Positions 36,139 to 45,532 of a DNA stretch of 64,000 nucleotides are shown one piece after another (the stretch's first letter is position 1; every line of letters starts with the position of its first letter). A program made the position numbers and the translations under genes. Source of the DNA: Crassaminicella indica (GTDB taxonomy: Bacteria; Bacillota; Clostridia; Peptostreptococcales; Thermotaleaceae). Location of the stretch: assembly GCF_019203185.1 (NCBI RefSeq), contig NZ_CP078093.1:1240001-1304000 (forward strand). Reading direction: 5' to 3'. The notes below the pieces were generated by a model. That model was not told the DNA's origin, did not search any database, and was given only the letters and a program-made list of their open reading frames with translations.

Positions 36139-37521
36139 ATGAAATTTGATGTAGCAGCTTGGCTGATGAATCCATTTATATTAATGTTTATATCAGTATT
36201 TATTGGAATGTTATTTGGAAAAATAAAATTCGGTAAATTTAACTTTGGTGTATCTGGAACATTGTTTGCTGGACTTTTAATAGGCTGGTGGGTACTTGGA
36301 TATGCAAAGGGATTTGCTGAAGGCGATGCAGGATATAGTTCAGCACAGAAATTGATAAAAACAGGAGTGATTGATAAGGGTTTTTTCTATTTATTTCTTA
36401 TTTTATTTGTTGCAGCAGTAGGGTTATTAGCAGCAAAGGATATGGGGACTGTTCTTAAAAAATATGGAGCAAAATTTGTTCTTTTAGGATTTTTTATTAC
36501 ATTTTTAGGAGCGGCATCTACTTATGGTATGACATTGATGAGTCCATTGTTAGGAGTAAATTCTAATCCATATGAAGTATCAGGTGTTTATACGGGGGCG
36601 CTTACAAGCTCGCCAGGACTTGCAGCAGCTATTGAAACAGCAAGAGGACATGCGATGCATAAAGCTGAAGTATATGATACGCTGAAGGATGAGGATAAGG
36701 CAAAAATTTTAAATGTAATCGATTCAACAGGGAAGTTAACCCCAGAAAATACACCTTTGTTATCGGAAGCGCAAAAAGCACAATTAATAAAAAATGCAGA
36801 AGCGGGGATTGGAGTAGGTCATGCTATAGGATATCCTATTGGAGTATTAATAGTTATTCTTTGTGTAAATTTCTTTCCTAAAATCTTTGGTATGGATGTA
36901 CAAAGAGAACAGGAACAACTAAGAAAGGAAATGGCAGCAGCAAAATCAAAAACAGAAGGAAAAGAAATTGAAGAAACCAGCTTTGATCTTACAGCATTTG
37001 CAATTGCTTGTTTCTTTGGTTATACTATAGGCAAAATTAAAATATATCTTCCATATCTGGGGGATTTTGGTTTAGGTTCTACAGGTGGAGTATTAATTGG
37101 TTCGTTAATTCTTGGACATATAGGAAAAATAGGATTTCTTAACTTTAGAATGAATAACAAGATATTAGGTGTTGTAAGACAATTATCTCTTGCATTTTTC
37201 TTAGCTATTGTAGGGTTGAGATATGGTTTTAAAGTATTTGATGCTGTATTTGGTGGAGGTTGGTATTTAGCAGTTGTAGCATTAGTAGTAGGTATAATGG
37301 CAATGACAATTGGTTTCTTTGTAGGAAGATATGTATTAAAAATTAATTGGATCATGTTATCTGGAGCTATTTGTGGAGGGATGACATCAACACCTGGACT
37401 TGGAGCTGCTGTTGATGCTATTGGTAGTGATGACCCTGCTGCAGGATATGGTGCAACTTACCCAGCTGCGTTATTAGGCATGGTGATTTTCACAATAATA
37501 TTACATAATTTGCCTATGTAA
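36139..37521 (+). CDS. AAE-family (AspT/YidE/SucE-like) transporter
   Basis: Integral membrane protein of 460 residues with two copies of the AspT/YidE antiporter repeat; the diagnostic motifs are GALTSSPGLAAAIE (near residue 155) and GGMTSTPGLGAAVDAIG (near 413) followed by GYGATYPAALLG. About ten TM segments surround a hydrophilic central loop (about 170-290) that lacks the RCK domains of longer YidE proteins. Known family members exchange aspartate/alanine or export succinate. Being first behind the sigma-54 promoter and followed by succinate-metabolising genes, a dicarboxylate exchange role is inferred. AGAGGAGGAG precedes the ATG. Confidence 0.82.
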   Translation: MKFDVAAWLMNPFILMFISVFIGMLFGKIKFGKFNFGVSGTLFAGLLIGWWVLGYAKGFAEGDAGYSSAQKLIKTGVIDKGFFYLFLILFVAAVGLLAAKDMGTVLKKYGAKFVLLGFFITFLGAASTYGMTLMSPLLGVNSNPYEVSGVYTGALTSSPGLAAAIETARGHAMHKAEVYDTLKDEDKAKILNVIDSTGKLTPENTPLLSEAQKAQLIKNAEAGIGVGHAIGYPIGVLIVILCVNFFPKIFGMDVQREQEQLRKEMAAAKSKTEGKEIEETSFDLTAFAIACFFGYTIGKIKIYLPYLGDFGLGSTGGVLIGSLILGHIGKIGFLNFRMNNKILGVVRQLSLAFFLAIVGLRYGFKVFDAVFGGGWYLAVVALVVGIMAMTIGFFVGRYVLKINWIMLSGAICGGMTSTPGLGAAVDAIGSDDPAAGYGATYPAALLGMVIFTIILHNLPM

Positions 37522-37550
37522 ATTGGTATATGTACCAAGAAAGAAAAAAT

Positions 37551-37617
37551 AATTTATGTATTTTGTAGGGATAATAAAAGTATTCAAATACAAGGAATAC
37601 TTTTAAAAACATAAATT
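37551..37617. other. Two-tier hairpin in the transporter-CoA transferase gap
   Basis: Outer arms AATTTATGT / ACATAAATT (37551, 37609) enclose inner arms AAAAGTATTC / GAATACTTTT (37576, 37595). The gap is 134 bp. The inner hairpin ends in TTTT, so it could be a partial terminator or an mRNA processing/stability element. Confidence 0.5.
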
Positions 37618-37655
37618 ATAAATAGGCATGTTGAATATAAAGGAGGACGATTTAT

Positions 37656-39155
37656 ATGTTAGGAAACAGAATTAGAAGAGAGGATTTAAAAGGGAAAATA
37701 GTATCTGCAGAAGAAGCAGCTATGCTGATTAAAGATGGAATGACTATAGCTACAAGTGGTTTTACTCCTTCTGGATATCCTAAAGCAGTACCATTAGCTC
37801 TTGCTAAAAGGGCTGAAGAAGGAGAAGAAATAGGAGTAACTATTATTACAGGAGCCTCTGTAGGAGATGAATTAGACGGTGCATTAACAAGAAGCGGTGT
37901 AATGAAAAGAAGATTTCCATATCAGACAAATAAATATTCAAGAGATGCTATAAATAAAGGGAAATTAATGTATCAAGACATGCATTTAAGCCATGTTCCA
38001 CAATTTGTAGATTATGGATTCTTTGGTAAAATAGATATAGCAATTGTTGAGGGATTAGCTATAACTGAGGAAGGTGGTATTATTCCTACTACTTCTGTTG
38101 GAGTTGCACCTCATGCTGTAAAAAATGCTGAAAAAGTTATTGTTGAAATTAATACAAGTCAACCAATGGCTCTAGAAGGAGTACATGATATATATATTCC
38201 AGAAAGGCCACCATACAGAAAACCTATCCCGATCACCCATCCTAAAGATAGAATTGGTACTTCTTATATTCCTTGTGATCCAGAAAAAATTGCAGCAATT
38301 GTTATAACAGATATAGCAGATAAAGTGAGACCATTAGGAGCGATTGATGAAAATTCAAAAAAGATATCAGGCTATATAATTGATTTTTTAGAGCATGAAG
38401 TAAAAATGGGAAGACTTCCTAAAGATTTATTACCATTGCAATCTGGAGTTGGTTCTGTTGCTAATGCGGTTTTAGGAGGACTTGTTGAGTCTAAGTTTGA
38501 AAATCTTACTTGTTATACAGAAGTGATTCAAGACGCTATGTTTGATCTTATTGATGCTGGAAAAGTAACTGTTGCTTCTGGAACGTCATTTACACCATCA
38601 GAGGAAGGCTTAAAAAGACTTCTAGATAATATAGATCACTATGCAAAGCATTGTATTTTAAGACCAATGGAAATTAGTAATAATCCTGAAGTGATAAGAA
38701 GACTTGGTGTGATTGCTATGAATACAGCAATAGAAGTAGATATTTATGGGCATGTAAATTCAACAAATATAATGGGATCTCGTATGATGAATGGTATAGG
38801 GGGATCTGGAGATTTTACAAGAAATGCATATTTATCTATCTTTACAACTGTATCTACAGCAAAAAATGGAGATGTTTCTTCTATTGTGCCTATGGTATCT
38901 CATGTAGATCATACAGAGCATGACGTATGTGTTGTGGTAACGGAACAGGGACTTGCTGACTTGAGGGGAACTTCACCAAGAGAAAGAGCAAGAAAGATTA
39001 TAAAAAATTGTGCACATCCTGATTATAGAGATATTCTTATGGATTATCTAAAAAGAGCTGAAAAAGGAAGGTTTATGCATGAGCCGCATATGATGGGTGA
39101 AGCATTATCATGGCATGAAAGATTTTTGCAGACAGGAAGTATGACAATAAAATAA
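37656..39155 (+). CDS. Acetyl-CoA hydrolase/transferase family CoA transferase (succinate:acyl-CoA type)
   Basis: 499-residue class I CoA transferase of the Cat1/ScpC/AarC group, which moves CoA between succinate and acetyl- or propionyl-CoA through a glutamyl-CoA intermediate. GVGSVANAVLGGL (near residue 267) and YTEVIQDAM with the expected catalytic Glu (near 290), MNGIGGSGDF and VTEQGLADLRG fit the group. AAGGAGGA precedes the ATG. Set before methylmalonyl-CoA mutase, a propionyl-CoA:succinate CoA transferase that regenerates succinyl-CoA is the best reading; acetate as partner is possible. Confidence 0.88.
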   Translation: MLGNRIRREDLKGKIVSAEEAAMLIKDGMTIATSGFTPSGYPKAVPLALAKRAEEGEEIGVTIITGASVGDELDGALTRSGVMKRRFPYQTNKYSRDAINKGKLMYQDMHLSHVPQFVDYGFFGKIDIAIVEGLAITEEGGIIPTTSVGVAPHAVKNAEKVIVEINTSQPMALEGVHDIYIPERPPYRKPIPITHPKDRIGTSYIPCDPEKIAAIVITDIADKVRPLGAIDENSKKISGYIIDFLEHEVKMGRLPKDLLPLQSGVGSVANAVLGGLVESKFENLTCYTEVIQDAMFDLIDAGKVTVASGTSFTPSEEGLKRLLDNIDHYAKHCILRPMEISNNPEVIRRLGVIAMNTAIEVDIYGHVNSTNIMGSRMMNGIGGSGDFTRNAYLSIFTTVSTAKNGDVSSIVPMVSHVDHTEHDVCVVVTEQGLADLRGTSPRERARKIIKNCAHPDYRDILMDYLKRAEKGRFMHEPHMMGEALSWHERFLQTGSMTIK

Positions 39156-39301
39156 CGTACATCTGTATCTAAACACACATGTATGTTATATAACAGAATG
39201 TATACACATATACTTTGCTGAACTTACTACAAAAGATTATAATTTGTGGTATGCTAAAAATATATTAGATAAATATATAAGCTTTAAAAAGGAGGAAAAA
39301 T

Positions 39302-40978
39302 ATGTTTGAAAAAGAGAAACTAGCCAAAGTAAAAGAAAGTTTAAATGCTTATGAAGCAAAGGTAGCAGAAACTATACAAAAAAGACCTGAAAGAAAAGAA
39401 GTATTTGAAAGTGGTTCAGGGTCAGTTGTAAATAGACTCTATACCCCTCTTGATATTGAAGATTTTGATTATGAAAGAGATTTAGGAATGCCAGGGAGCT
39501 TCCCTTATACTAGAGGGGTACAGCCTACTATGTATAGAGGAAGATTTTGGACAATGCGTATGTATGCAGGATTTGCTACTGCAGAAGAGTCTAATAAACG
39601 TTATAAATATTTAATTGAGCAAGGATCAATGGGACTTTCTGTTGCATTTGACCTTCCAACGCAAATTGGGTATGATTCAGATCATCCATTATCAGAAGGA
39701 GAAGTTGGAAAAGTTGGAGTTGCAATAGATTCTTTAGCAGATATGGAAATTTTGTTTGATGGGATTCCACTAGATAAAGTTTCAACTTCTATGACCATCA
39801 ATGCACCAGCATCAGTGCTTTTAGCTATGTATATAGCTGTGGCAGAAAAACAAGGTGTAACACCTGATAAACTAAGAGGTACAATCCAAAATGATATATT
39901 AAAAGAATATATAGCTCGTGGAACGTATATCTTCCCAACAGAAGCTTCAATGCGTTTAATTACAAATATATTTGAATACTGCTCTAAGAATGTTCCATTA
40001 TGGAATACGATTTCAATTTCTGGATATCACATCAGAGAAGCTGGTTCAACTGCTGCTCAAGAGGTTGGATTTACACTTGCAGATGGTATTGCTTACGTAG
40101 AAGCTGCAATAAAAGCAGGGCTTGATGTAGATACATTTGCACCGAGACTTTCTTTCTTCTTTAATGCACATAATGATATTTTGGAAGAGGTTGCTAAATA
40201 TAGAGCAGCAAGAAGACTATGGGCAAGAATAATGAAAGAAAGATTTGGAGCGAAGAAGCCTAAATCAATGGCACTTAAATTCCATACACAAACAGGTGGT
40301 TCTACACTTACTGCACAACAGCCAGAAAACAATATTGTTCGTGTTGCTATTCAAACACTTGCGGCAGTTTTAGGTGGAACTCAATCACTACACACAAATT
40401 CTAAAGACGAAGCATTGGCGCTTCCTACAGAAGACTCTGTAAGAGTTGCACTTAGAACACAACAAATTGTAGCTTATGAGAGTGGTGTTGCTGATACAGT
40501 AGATCCATTAGCAGGTTCATATTATATTGAAGCAAAAACAAAAGAAATAGAAGAAGAAGCGATGAAATATATTAAGAAAATTGATGAAATGGGTGGCGCA
40601 CCAAAAGCTATTGACAATGGATATATTCAACAAGAAATTATGGATGCAGCATATAACTATCAAAAGGATATTGAGACTGGAAAGAGAATTATTGTTGGTA
40701 TGAATAAATTCCAAATCGAAGAGGAAGCACCTAAAGGATTATTAAAAGTAGATCCTTCTGTTGGAGAATTACAAAAGAAAAAGATTCAAGAACTAAAAGC
40801 GAAAAGAGATAATGAATTAGTAAAAGAAAGACTAGAAGCTTTAAGAGGCGCTTGTCAAACTGATGAAAACTTAATGCCATATATTTTAGATGCTGTAAGA
40901 GCGTATGCTACTTTAGGAGAAATATGTGGTGTAATGAGAGAAGTTTTTGGAGAATATCAACAGAGCGTACAATTATAA
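39302..40978 (+). CDS. Methylmalonyl-CoA mutase, catalytic (large) subunit
   Basis: TIM-barrel subunit of adenosylcobalamin-dependent methylmalonyl-CoA mutase, 558 residues. Family features: [20 protein letters not shown] near residue 63, [19 protein letters not shown], and [20 protein letters not shown] near residue 326. It converts succinyl-CoA to (R)-methylmalonyl-CoA. The cobalamin domain is not fused but encoded by the next gene, as in archaea and several clostridia. AAAAAGGAGG precedes the ATG. Isobutyryl-CoA mutase is the main alternative; the epimerase and decarboxylase downstream argue for methylmalonyl-CoA mutase. Confidence 0.95.
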   Translation: MFEKEKLAKVKESLNAYEAKVAETIQKRPERKEVFESGSGSVVNRLYTPLDIEDFDYERDLGMPGSFPYTRGVQPTMYRGRFWTMRMYAGFATAEESNKRYKYLIEQGSMGLSVAFDLPTQIGYDSDHPLSEGEVGKVGVAIDSLADMEILFDGIPLDKVSTSMTINAPASVLLAMYIAVAEKQGVTPDKLRGTIQNDILKEYIARGTYIFPTEASMRLITNIFEYCSKNVPLWNTISISGYHIREAGSTAAQEVGFTLADGIAYVEAAIKAGLDVDTFAPRLSFFFNAHNDILEEVAKYRAARRLWARIMKERFGAKKPKSMALKFHTQTGGSTLTAQQPENNIVRVAIQTLAAVLGGTQSLHTNSKDEALALPTEDSVRVALRTQQIVAYESGVADTVDPLAGSYYIEAKTKEIEEEAMKYIKKIDEMGGAPKAIDNGYIQQEIMDAAYNYQKDIETGKRIIVGMNKFQIEEEAPKGLLKVDPSVGELQKKKIQELKAKRDNELVKERLEALRGACQTDENLMPYILDAVRAYATLGEICGVMREVFGEYQQSVQL

Positions 40979-41029
40979 AAAGTTAAATATAAATAGAATT
41001 GGGAAGATTAAATGAGGGAGGAAAAATTT

Positions 41030-41428
41030 ATGGATAGACCTATTAGAGTATTAGTTGCAAAGCCAGGACTTGATGGACATGATAGAGGAGCAAAGGTAAT
41101 TGCAAGAGCGTTAAGAGATGCAGGGATGGAAGTTATTTATACTGGATTAAGACAAACACCAGAGCAAATTGTTAATGCTGCTATTCAAGAGGACGTAGAT
41201 TGTATTGCGATGAGTATTTTATCTGGAGCACACAATACATTACTTCCAAATGTTGTAGAGCTTCTTAAGGCAGAAAATGTAGATGATATTTTAGTAATTG
41301 GTGGAGGCGTTATTCCTGATGATGATATACCTTTCTTAAAAGAAAAAGGTATAGAAGCAGTATTTACCCCTGGAACACCAACTTCAGTAACGATAGATTA
41401 TATCAAAAATAATATTAAAAGAAAATAA
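41030..41428 (+). CDS. Methylmalonyl-CoA mutase, cobalamin-binding subunit
   Basis: 132-residue B12-binding domain, with the DxHxxG motif as LDGHDRG (His is the lower cobalt ligand), SILSGAHN and [13 protein letters not shown] 41030 was chosen over 41012 because GGGAGG lies between them. It follows the catalytic subunit by 51 bp and would form the holo-mutase with it. Confidence 0.95.
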   Translation: MDRPIRVLVAKPGLDGHDRGAKVIARALRDAGMEVIYTGLRQTPEQIVNAAIQEDVDCIAMSILSGAHNTLLPNVVELLKAENVDDILVIGGGVIPDDDIPFLKEKGIEAVFTPGTPTSVTIDYIKNNIKRK

Positions 41429-41437
41429 TCAACATAA

Positions 41438-41484
41438 CTATAAGTGCAGATTCAGACCAATTGGTCTGTATTCTGCAATTATAG
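41438..41484. promoter_or_regulatory. Long imperfect palindrome, possible operator or mRNA hairpin
   Basis: The core CAGACCAATTGGTCTG is a perfect 16-bp palindrome, extended by TGCAGA/TCTGCA and CTATAA/TTATAG, 47 bp in all. It lies between the mutase small subunit and meaB. No T tract follows. The shape resembles TetR-type operators; no such regulator gene is in this window. Confidence 0.5.
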
Positions 41485-41511
41485 TATGTTTAGAAAATAG
41501 GTGGTGGGTCA

Positions 41512-42447
41512 ATGGATTTAGCAGAGAGATTATTAAAAGGAGAAAAAAGAGCTGTTGCACGATTGATTACAATGGCAGAAAATCATGACAGCGAGGCTAT
41601 TGAAATATTAAAAAAACTATATAAAAAAACTGGTAATGCACATGTTATAGGGATTACAGGACCTCCGGGAGCAGGTAAAAGTACATTGACAGATAAACTT
41701 GTAAAAGCGTTAAGAAAAGAAGGAAAAAGGGTTGGGATTATTGCTGTTGATCCTACGAGTCCTTTTACAGGAGGTTCAATATTAGGGGATCGAGTTAGAA
41801 TGAATGAACTAAGTATGGATTCAGGTGTTTTCATAAGAAGCATGGGAACAAGAGGGCATTTAGGAGGATTGTCTAAGGCTACAGCTGCTGCTGTTAAGAT
41901 TTTAGATATATATGGTGCGGAATATATATTCATTGAAACAGTAGGGGTAGGACAGTCTGAAGTAGATATTGCAAAAAATGCAGATACAACGCTTATGGTA
42001 ATGGTACCGGGTCTTGGAGATGACATTCAGGCAATCAAAGCAGGGATTATGGAAATAGGAGATGTATTTGCAGTAAATAAAGCAGATCGAGACGGTGCAA
42101 AAAGAACTGCAACAGAAATTGAAATGATGCTAGATTTCAATAAATCTGACTGGAGACCGCCTGTACAAAAGGTAATTGCTGTCGAAAATAAAGGGATAGA
42201 TGAATTATTGGCACACATTAAAGAGCATATGAATCATTTAAGAGAAACAGGAAAGCTAGAAAAGAAAAGAACAGAAAACAGCAAGCTAGAGATTGTAGAT
42301 CTGATTCAGCAGAAATTGATGAATATGATATTAGATCAATCAAGTAAAGAGGAAATGGTAAACCAATTAGCAAAAGATGTTGCTTTAAGAAAATCTGACC
42401 CATATTCTGCGGCAGAAATTGTACTGGAAAAAATCAAGAAAGCATAG
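41512..42447 (+). CDS. meaB: MeaB/ArgK-type G-protein chaperone of methylmalonyl-CoA mutase
   Basis: 311-residue G3E GTPase that gates adenosylcobalamin delivery and protects the mutase. Motifs: P-loop GITGPPGAGKSTL near residue 43, VDPTSPFTGGSILGDRVRM, ETVGVGQSEVDIA and the guanine-specificity motif NKAD. GGTGGTG precedes the ATG. Its place right after the mutase subunits is the usual one. Confidence 0.95.
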   Translation: MDLAERLLKGEKRAVARLITMAENHDSEAIEILKKLYKKTGNAHVIGITGPPGAGKSTLTDKLVKALRKEGKRVGIIAVDPTSPFTGGSILGDRVRMNELSMDSGVFIRSMGTRGHLGGLSKATAAAVKILDIYGAEYIFIETVGVGQSEVDIAKNADTTLMVMVPGLGDDIQAIKAGIMEIGDVFAVNKADRDGAKRTATEIEMMLDFNKSDWRPPVQKVIAVENKGIDELLAHIKEHMNHLRETGKLEKKRTENSKLEIVDLIQQKLMNMILDQSSKEEMVNQLAKDVALRKSDPYSAAEIVLEKIKKA

Positions 42448-42556
42448 AGCTTGAAAAGCTAAAATGCAAGAAAAATTGTAATTTTGAAAATGGTAGTGTA
42501 TGATGTGTTAAGGGTTATTACCCTATGGAAATATTAAAAAATGAGGAGGATGAAAA

Positions 42557-42961
42557 ATGAAAGTATTAAAAGTTGACCATATTGGTGTTGCTGTAAAAAA
42601 TCTTGAAGAGAGTTTAAAATTTTATCAAGAAATATTAGGACTTGAATTACAAGGAACGGAAATAGTGGAAGAACAAAAAGTAAAAGTAGCATTTTTGCCT
42701 GTTGGAGACAGTGAAATAGAATTATTAGAATCTACTGATCCAGATGGTCCTATTGCAAAATTTATTGAGAAAAAAGGAGCAGGACTTCAACATATTGCAC
42801 TAAGAGTGCCAAATATTGAAGAAGCAATCAAAGAATTAAAAGAAAAAGGTGTTAGAATGATTGATGAAAAACCAAGATATGGTGCTGGTGGTGCAAAAAT
42901 TGCATTTTGTCATCCAAAGAGTACAAATGGTGTATTGTTAGAACTAAGTGAAAGAAAATAG
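42557..42961 (+). CDS. mce: Methylmalonyl-CoA epimerase
   Basis: 134-residue VOC-fold metalloenzyme interconverting (R)- and (S)-methylmalonyl-CoA, needed because the mutase makes R and the decarboxylase uses [18 protein letters not shown] opens the fold, LQHIALRV holds a second metal His, and the final Glu ligand lies in LLELSER. GAGGAGG precedes the ATG. Confidence 0.95.
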   Translation: MKVLKVDHIGVAVKNLEESLKFYQEILGLELQGTEIVEEQKVKVAFLPVGDSEIELLESTDPDGPIAKFIEKKGAGLQHIALRVPNIEEAIKELKEKGVRMIDEKPRYGAGGAKIAFCHPKSTNGVLLELSERK

Positions 42962-42966
42962 TTCGC

Positions 42967-42986
42967 AGCTGTCAAATGTGACAGCT
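42967..42986. other. Short hairpin between epimerase and decarboxylase alpha genes
   Basis: AGCTGTCA and TGACAGCT, perfect 8-bp arms with AATG loop, starting 6 bp after the epimerase stop and ending 16 bp before the next ribosome site. No T tract. Confidence 0.5.
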
Positions 42987-43011
42987 TCACAAGTGATAGG
43001 AGGTTAGACAA

Positions 43012-44559
43012 ATGGCAAACAAAAAAATAGAAGATTTGCGTAAACGTAAGGAAAAAATTACTCTTGGTGGTGGACAAAAGAGAATTGATAAGCAGCATGC
43101 ATCAGGGAAGCTTACTGCTAGAGAAAGAATAAATTTATTATTTGATGAAGGTACTTTTGTTGAATTAGATGCTTTTGTAAAGCATAGATGTACAAACTTC
43201 GGAATGGAAAGCCAAGAAGCTCCAGGAGAAGGGGTTGTTACTGGATATGGTATGGTTGATGGAAGACTAGTTTATGCATTTGCCCAAGATTTTACAGTTA
43301 TTGGAGGTTCTTTAGGGGAGATGCATGCAGCAAAAATAGTAAAAGTATTAGACAATGCATTGAAGGTAGGAGCGCCGGTTGTTGGACTAAACGATTCAGG
43401 AGGAGCAAGAATTCAAGAAGCAGTAGATGCCCTTTCAGGATATGGGAAAATATTCTTTAGGAATACTATTTGCTCGGGTGTAATTCCTCAAATATCAGCA
43501 ATTATGGGACCTTCTGCAGGTGGAGCTGTATACTCTCCAGGAATAACAGACTTTATTTATATGGTAGATCAAACTAGTAAAATGTTTATTACAGGACCAC
43601 AGGTTATTAAAACAGTTACTGGTGAAGAAGTTTCAGCTGAAGATTTAGGTGGTGCAATGACACACAATTCAACAAGTGGAGTTGCGCATTTTATCGCTCA
43701 AGATGATGAAGACTGTATCATGCAAATTAGAAGACTACTTAGCTTCTTACCATCTAACAATATGGAGACAGCTCCTCACTATGAAACAGAAGATGATATT
43801 AACAGACTTATTCCAGAACTTGATGATCTACTTCCAGATAATCCAAACAAACCATATGATATGTTTGATGTTATATCTAGAATTGTAGATGACGGTGATT
43901 ATTACGAGGTTCAACCGTATTTTGCTAGAAATATTATTACTTGCTTTGCAAGGATTAATGGAAATACTGTTGGGATTATTGCAAATCAACCAAAATTCCT
44001 TGCAGGTTGTTTAGATATCAATGCTTCTGACAAATCAGCGAGATTTATAAGATTTTGTGATGCTTTTAATATTCCGTTGCTTAATATTGTAGACGTACCG
44101 GGTTTCTTGCCAGGAACAAATCAAGAATACGGCGGAATTATTAGACACGGAGCAAAAATGCTTTATGCATATAGTGAAGCAACAGTACCAAAGGTAACAT
44201 TAGTTACAAGAAAAGCATATGGTGGTTCATATATTGCAATGTGTAACAAAGAATTAGGAGCAGATATAGTACTTGCATGGCCAAGCGCTGAGATTGCTGT
44301 TATGGGACCACAGGGTGCTGCAAATATTATCTTTAGAAAGGATATCAAAAATGCAGAAAATCCAGCCGAAGAAAGAGCGAAAAAAATTGAAGAATATACA
44401 GCTGAATTTGCAACTCCTTATAAAGCAGCAGAAAGAGGCTATGTAGATGATGTAATCGAACCAAGTACAACAAGACCAAGACTTGTAGATGCATTTAATA
44501 TGCTTATGTCAAAGAGAGAAACAAGACCTGCTAAAAAACACGGAAATATTCCTCTATAA
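43012..44559 (+). CDS. mmdA: Methylmalonyl-CoA decarboxylase alpha subunit (carboxyltransferase)
   Basis: 515-residue biotin-dependent carboxyltransferase. It moves the carboxyl group of (S)-methylmalonyl-CoA to biotin on the carrier subunit, leaving propionyl-CoA. GKLTARERINLLFDEGTF, LNDSGGARIQEAVDAL and IMGPSAGGAVYSPGITD form the N-half oxyanion site, and DVPGFLPGTNQEYGGIIRHG and AYGGSYIAMCNK the C-half. Propionyl-CoA carboxylase beta subunit is the closest alternative; the beta/gamma pump subunits downstream decide for decarboxylase. AGGAGG precedes the ATG. Confidence 0.95.
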   Translation: MANKKIEDLRKRKEKITLGGGQKRIDKQHASGKLTARERINLLFDEGTFVELDAFVKHRCTNFGMESQEAPGEGVVTGYGMVDGRLVYAFAQDFTVIGGSLGEMHAAKIVKVLDNALKVGAPVVGLNDSGGARIQEAVDALSGYGKIFFRNTICSGVIPQISAIMGPSAGGAVYSPGITDFIYMVDQTSKMFITGPQVIKTVTGEEVSAEDLGGAMTHNSTSGVAHFIAQDDEDCIMQIRRLLSFLPSNNMETAPHYETEDDINRLIPELDDLLPDNPNKPYDMFDVISRIVDDGDYYEVQPYFARNIITCFARINGNTVGIIANQPKFLAGCLDINASDKSARFIRFCDAFNIPLLNIVDVPGFLPGTNQEYGGIIRHGAKMLYAYSEATVPKVTLVTRKAYGGSYIAMCNKELGADIVLAWPSAEIAVMGPQGAANIIFRKDIKNAENPAEERAKKIEEYTAEFATPYKAAERGYVDDVIEPSTTRPRLVDAFNMLMSKRETRPAKKHGNIPL

Positions 44560-44562
44560 GGA

Positions 44563-44623
44563 GTAAAATTAATAAAAACATGCTGAAATATAAAAATAAT
44601 AATATTTGTTTTATTAATTTTAC
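44563..44623. other. 15-bp perfect-stem hairpin between mmdA and the gamma-type subunit gene
   Basis: GTAAAATTAATAAAA (44563-44577) pairs perfectly with TTTTATTAATTTTAC (44609-44623) around a 31-nt loop. Placed entirely in the 95-bp gap. Confidence 0.5.
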
Positions 44624-44654
44624 AAGTTGAAATAGTAAAAAGAGAGGTGAAAAC

Positions 44655-45062
44655 ATGGATAAATTATCGTTGTTAGATAAATTTAAAGACCCTAATTTAA
44701 TACATAATCTATCTGATGGAGATAAAATGCTAGCTTCTTTGCAGGTAATGTTCCTTGGGATGACTGTAACCTTTGTAGCATTATGTATTCTATGGGGATT
44801 GATTATAGTAATGTCTAAAATGCTTAATAAAACGGAGAAGGAAGAGAAAAAGGTTGTCGAGGATTCAGCAATAAAACCAGAATTAGCGCTAGAGAAAGAA
44901 GATGATGAAGAAGAATTAGTTGCAGTAATTACTGCAGCTATTGCAGCAAGTCTTCAAACTTCTACCCATAATATTATTGTAAGAAACATTACAAGAGTAA
45001 GCGATTCAACACCAGTATGGGGGAGAATGGGTAGGATGGAGCAGATGAATAATAACTACTAG
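44655..45062 (+). CDS. OadG/MmdD-type small membrane subunit of the Na+ pump decarboxylase
   Basis: 135 residues with one TM helix (about 33-55, VMFLGMTVTFVALCILWGLIIV), a charged Lys/Glu stretch, and the conserved tail AVITAAIAASLQ ... IVRNITRV, as in OadG-type gamma/delta subunits. It anchors and assembles the carboxyltransferase with the membrane beta subunit. GAGAGGTG precedes the ATG. Position between the alpha and biotin-carrier genes is typical. Confidence 0.88.
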   Translation: MDKLSLLDKFKDPNLIHNLSDGDKMLASLQVMFLGMTVTFVALCILWGLIIVMSKMLNKTEKEEKKVVEDSAIKPELALEKEDDEEELVAVITAAIAASLQTSTHNIIVRNITRVSDSTPVWGRMGRMEQMNNNY

Positions 45063-45105
45063 AACATTTATATTATGGATAAAAGCTTAGAGGAGGAGTA
45101 TAAAA

Positions 45106-45495
45106 ATGAGAAAGTTTAATATAACTGTAAACGGAAAAGCATATGAAGTGGAAGTAGAAGAAGTTGGCGGAGCTATAGCTTCAGCACCAGTACAAAGACC
45201 TACAGCACCAGTAGCAAGACCAGCAGCGCCAAAGCCAGCACCAGCACAAAAGCCAGCAGCACCAACGCCAGCTCCAGCTGGAGGAAATACAGTGACAGCT
45301 CCAATGCCAGGAACGATTTTAGATATAAAGGTAAATGTAGGAGATACTGTAGAAAACGGACAAGTATTATTAATTCTGGAGGCTATGAAAATGGAAAATG
45401 AAATCATGGCACCTGCAGCTGGTAAGGTTGTAGCTATCAATACAAGTAAGGGTGCTTCTGTCAATGCAGGAGATACATTGGTAGTATTAGGATAG
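45106..45495 (+). CDS. Biotin carboxyl carrier subunit
   Basis: 129 residues. The C-terminal biotinyl domain carries the biotin site [11 protein letters not shown] (Lys near residue 95). A flexible Pro/Ala-rich linker (about 25-60, many PAAP/APA units) separates it from the N-terminal segment. It shuttles carboxybiotin from the alpha to the beta subunit. AGAGGAGG precedes the ATG. The birA gene lies four positions away in the same block. Confidence 0.94.
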   Translation: MRKFNITVNGKAYEVEVEEVGGAIASAPVQRPTAPVARPAAPKPAPAQKPAAPTPAPAGGNTVTAPMPGTILDIKVNVGDTVENGQVLLILEAMKMENEIMAPAAGKVVAINTSKGASVNAGDTLVVLG

Positions 45496-45532
45496 TCATG
45501 TACCCAAAACCAAAAAGAAAGGAGATGTAGCA

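Noticed and set aside
45181-45290. Repetitive Pro/Ala DNA as a satellite repeat
   Set aside because: It is the normal flexible linker of a biotin carrier protein, in frame and expected.
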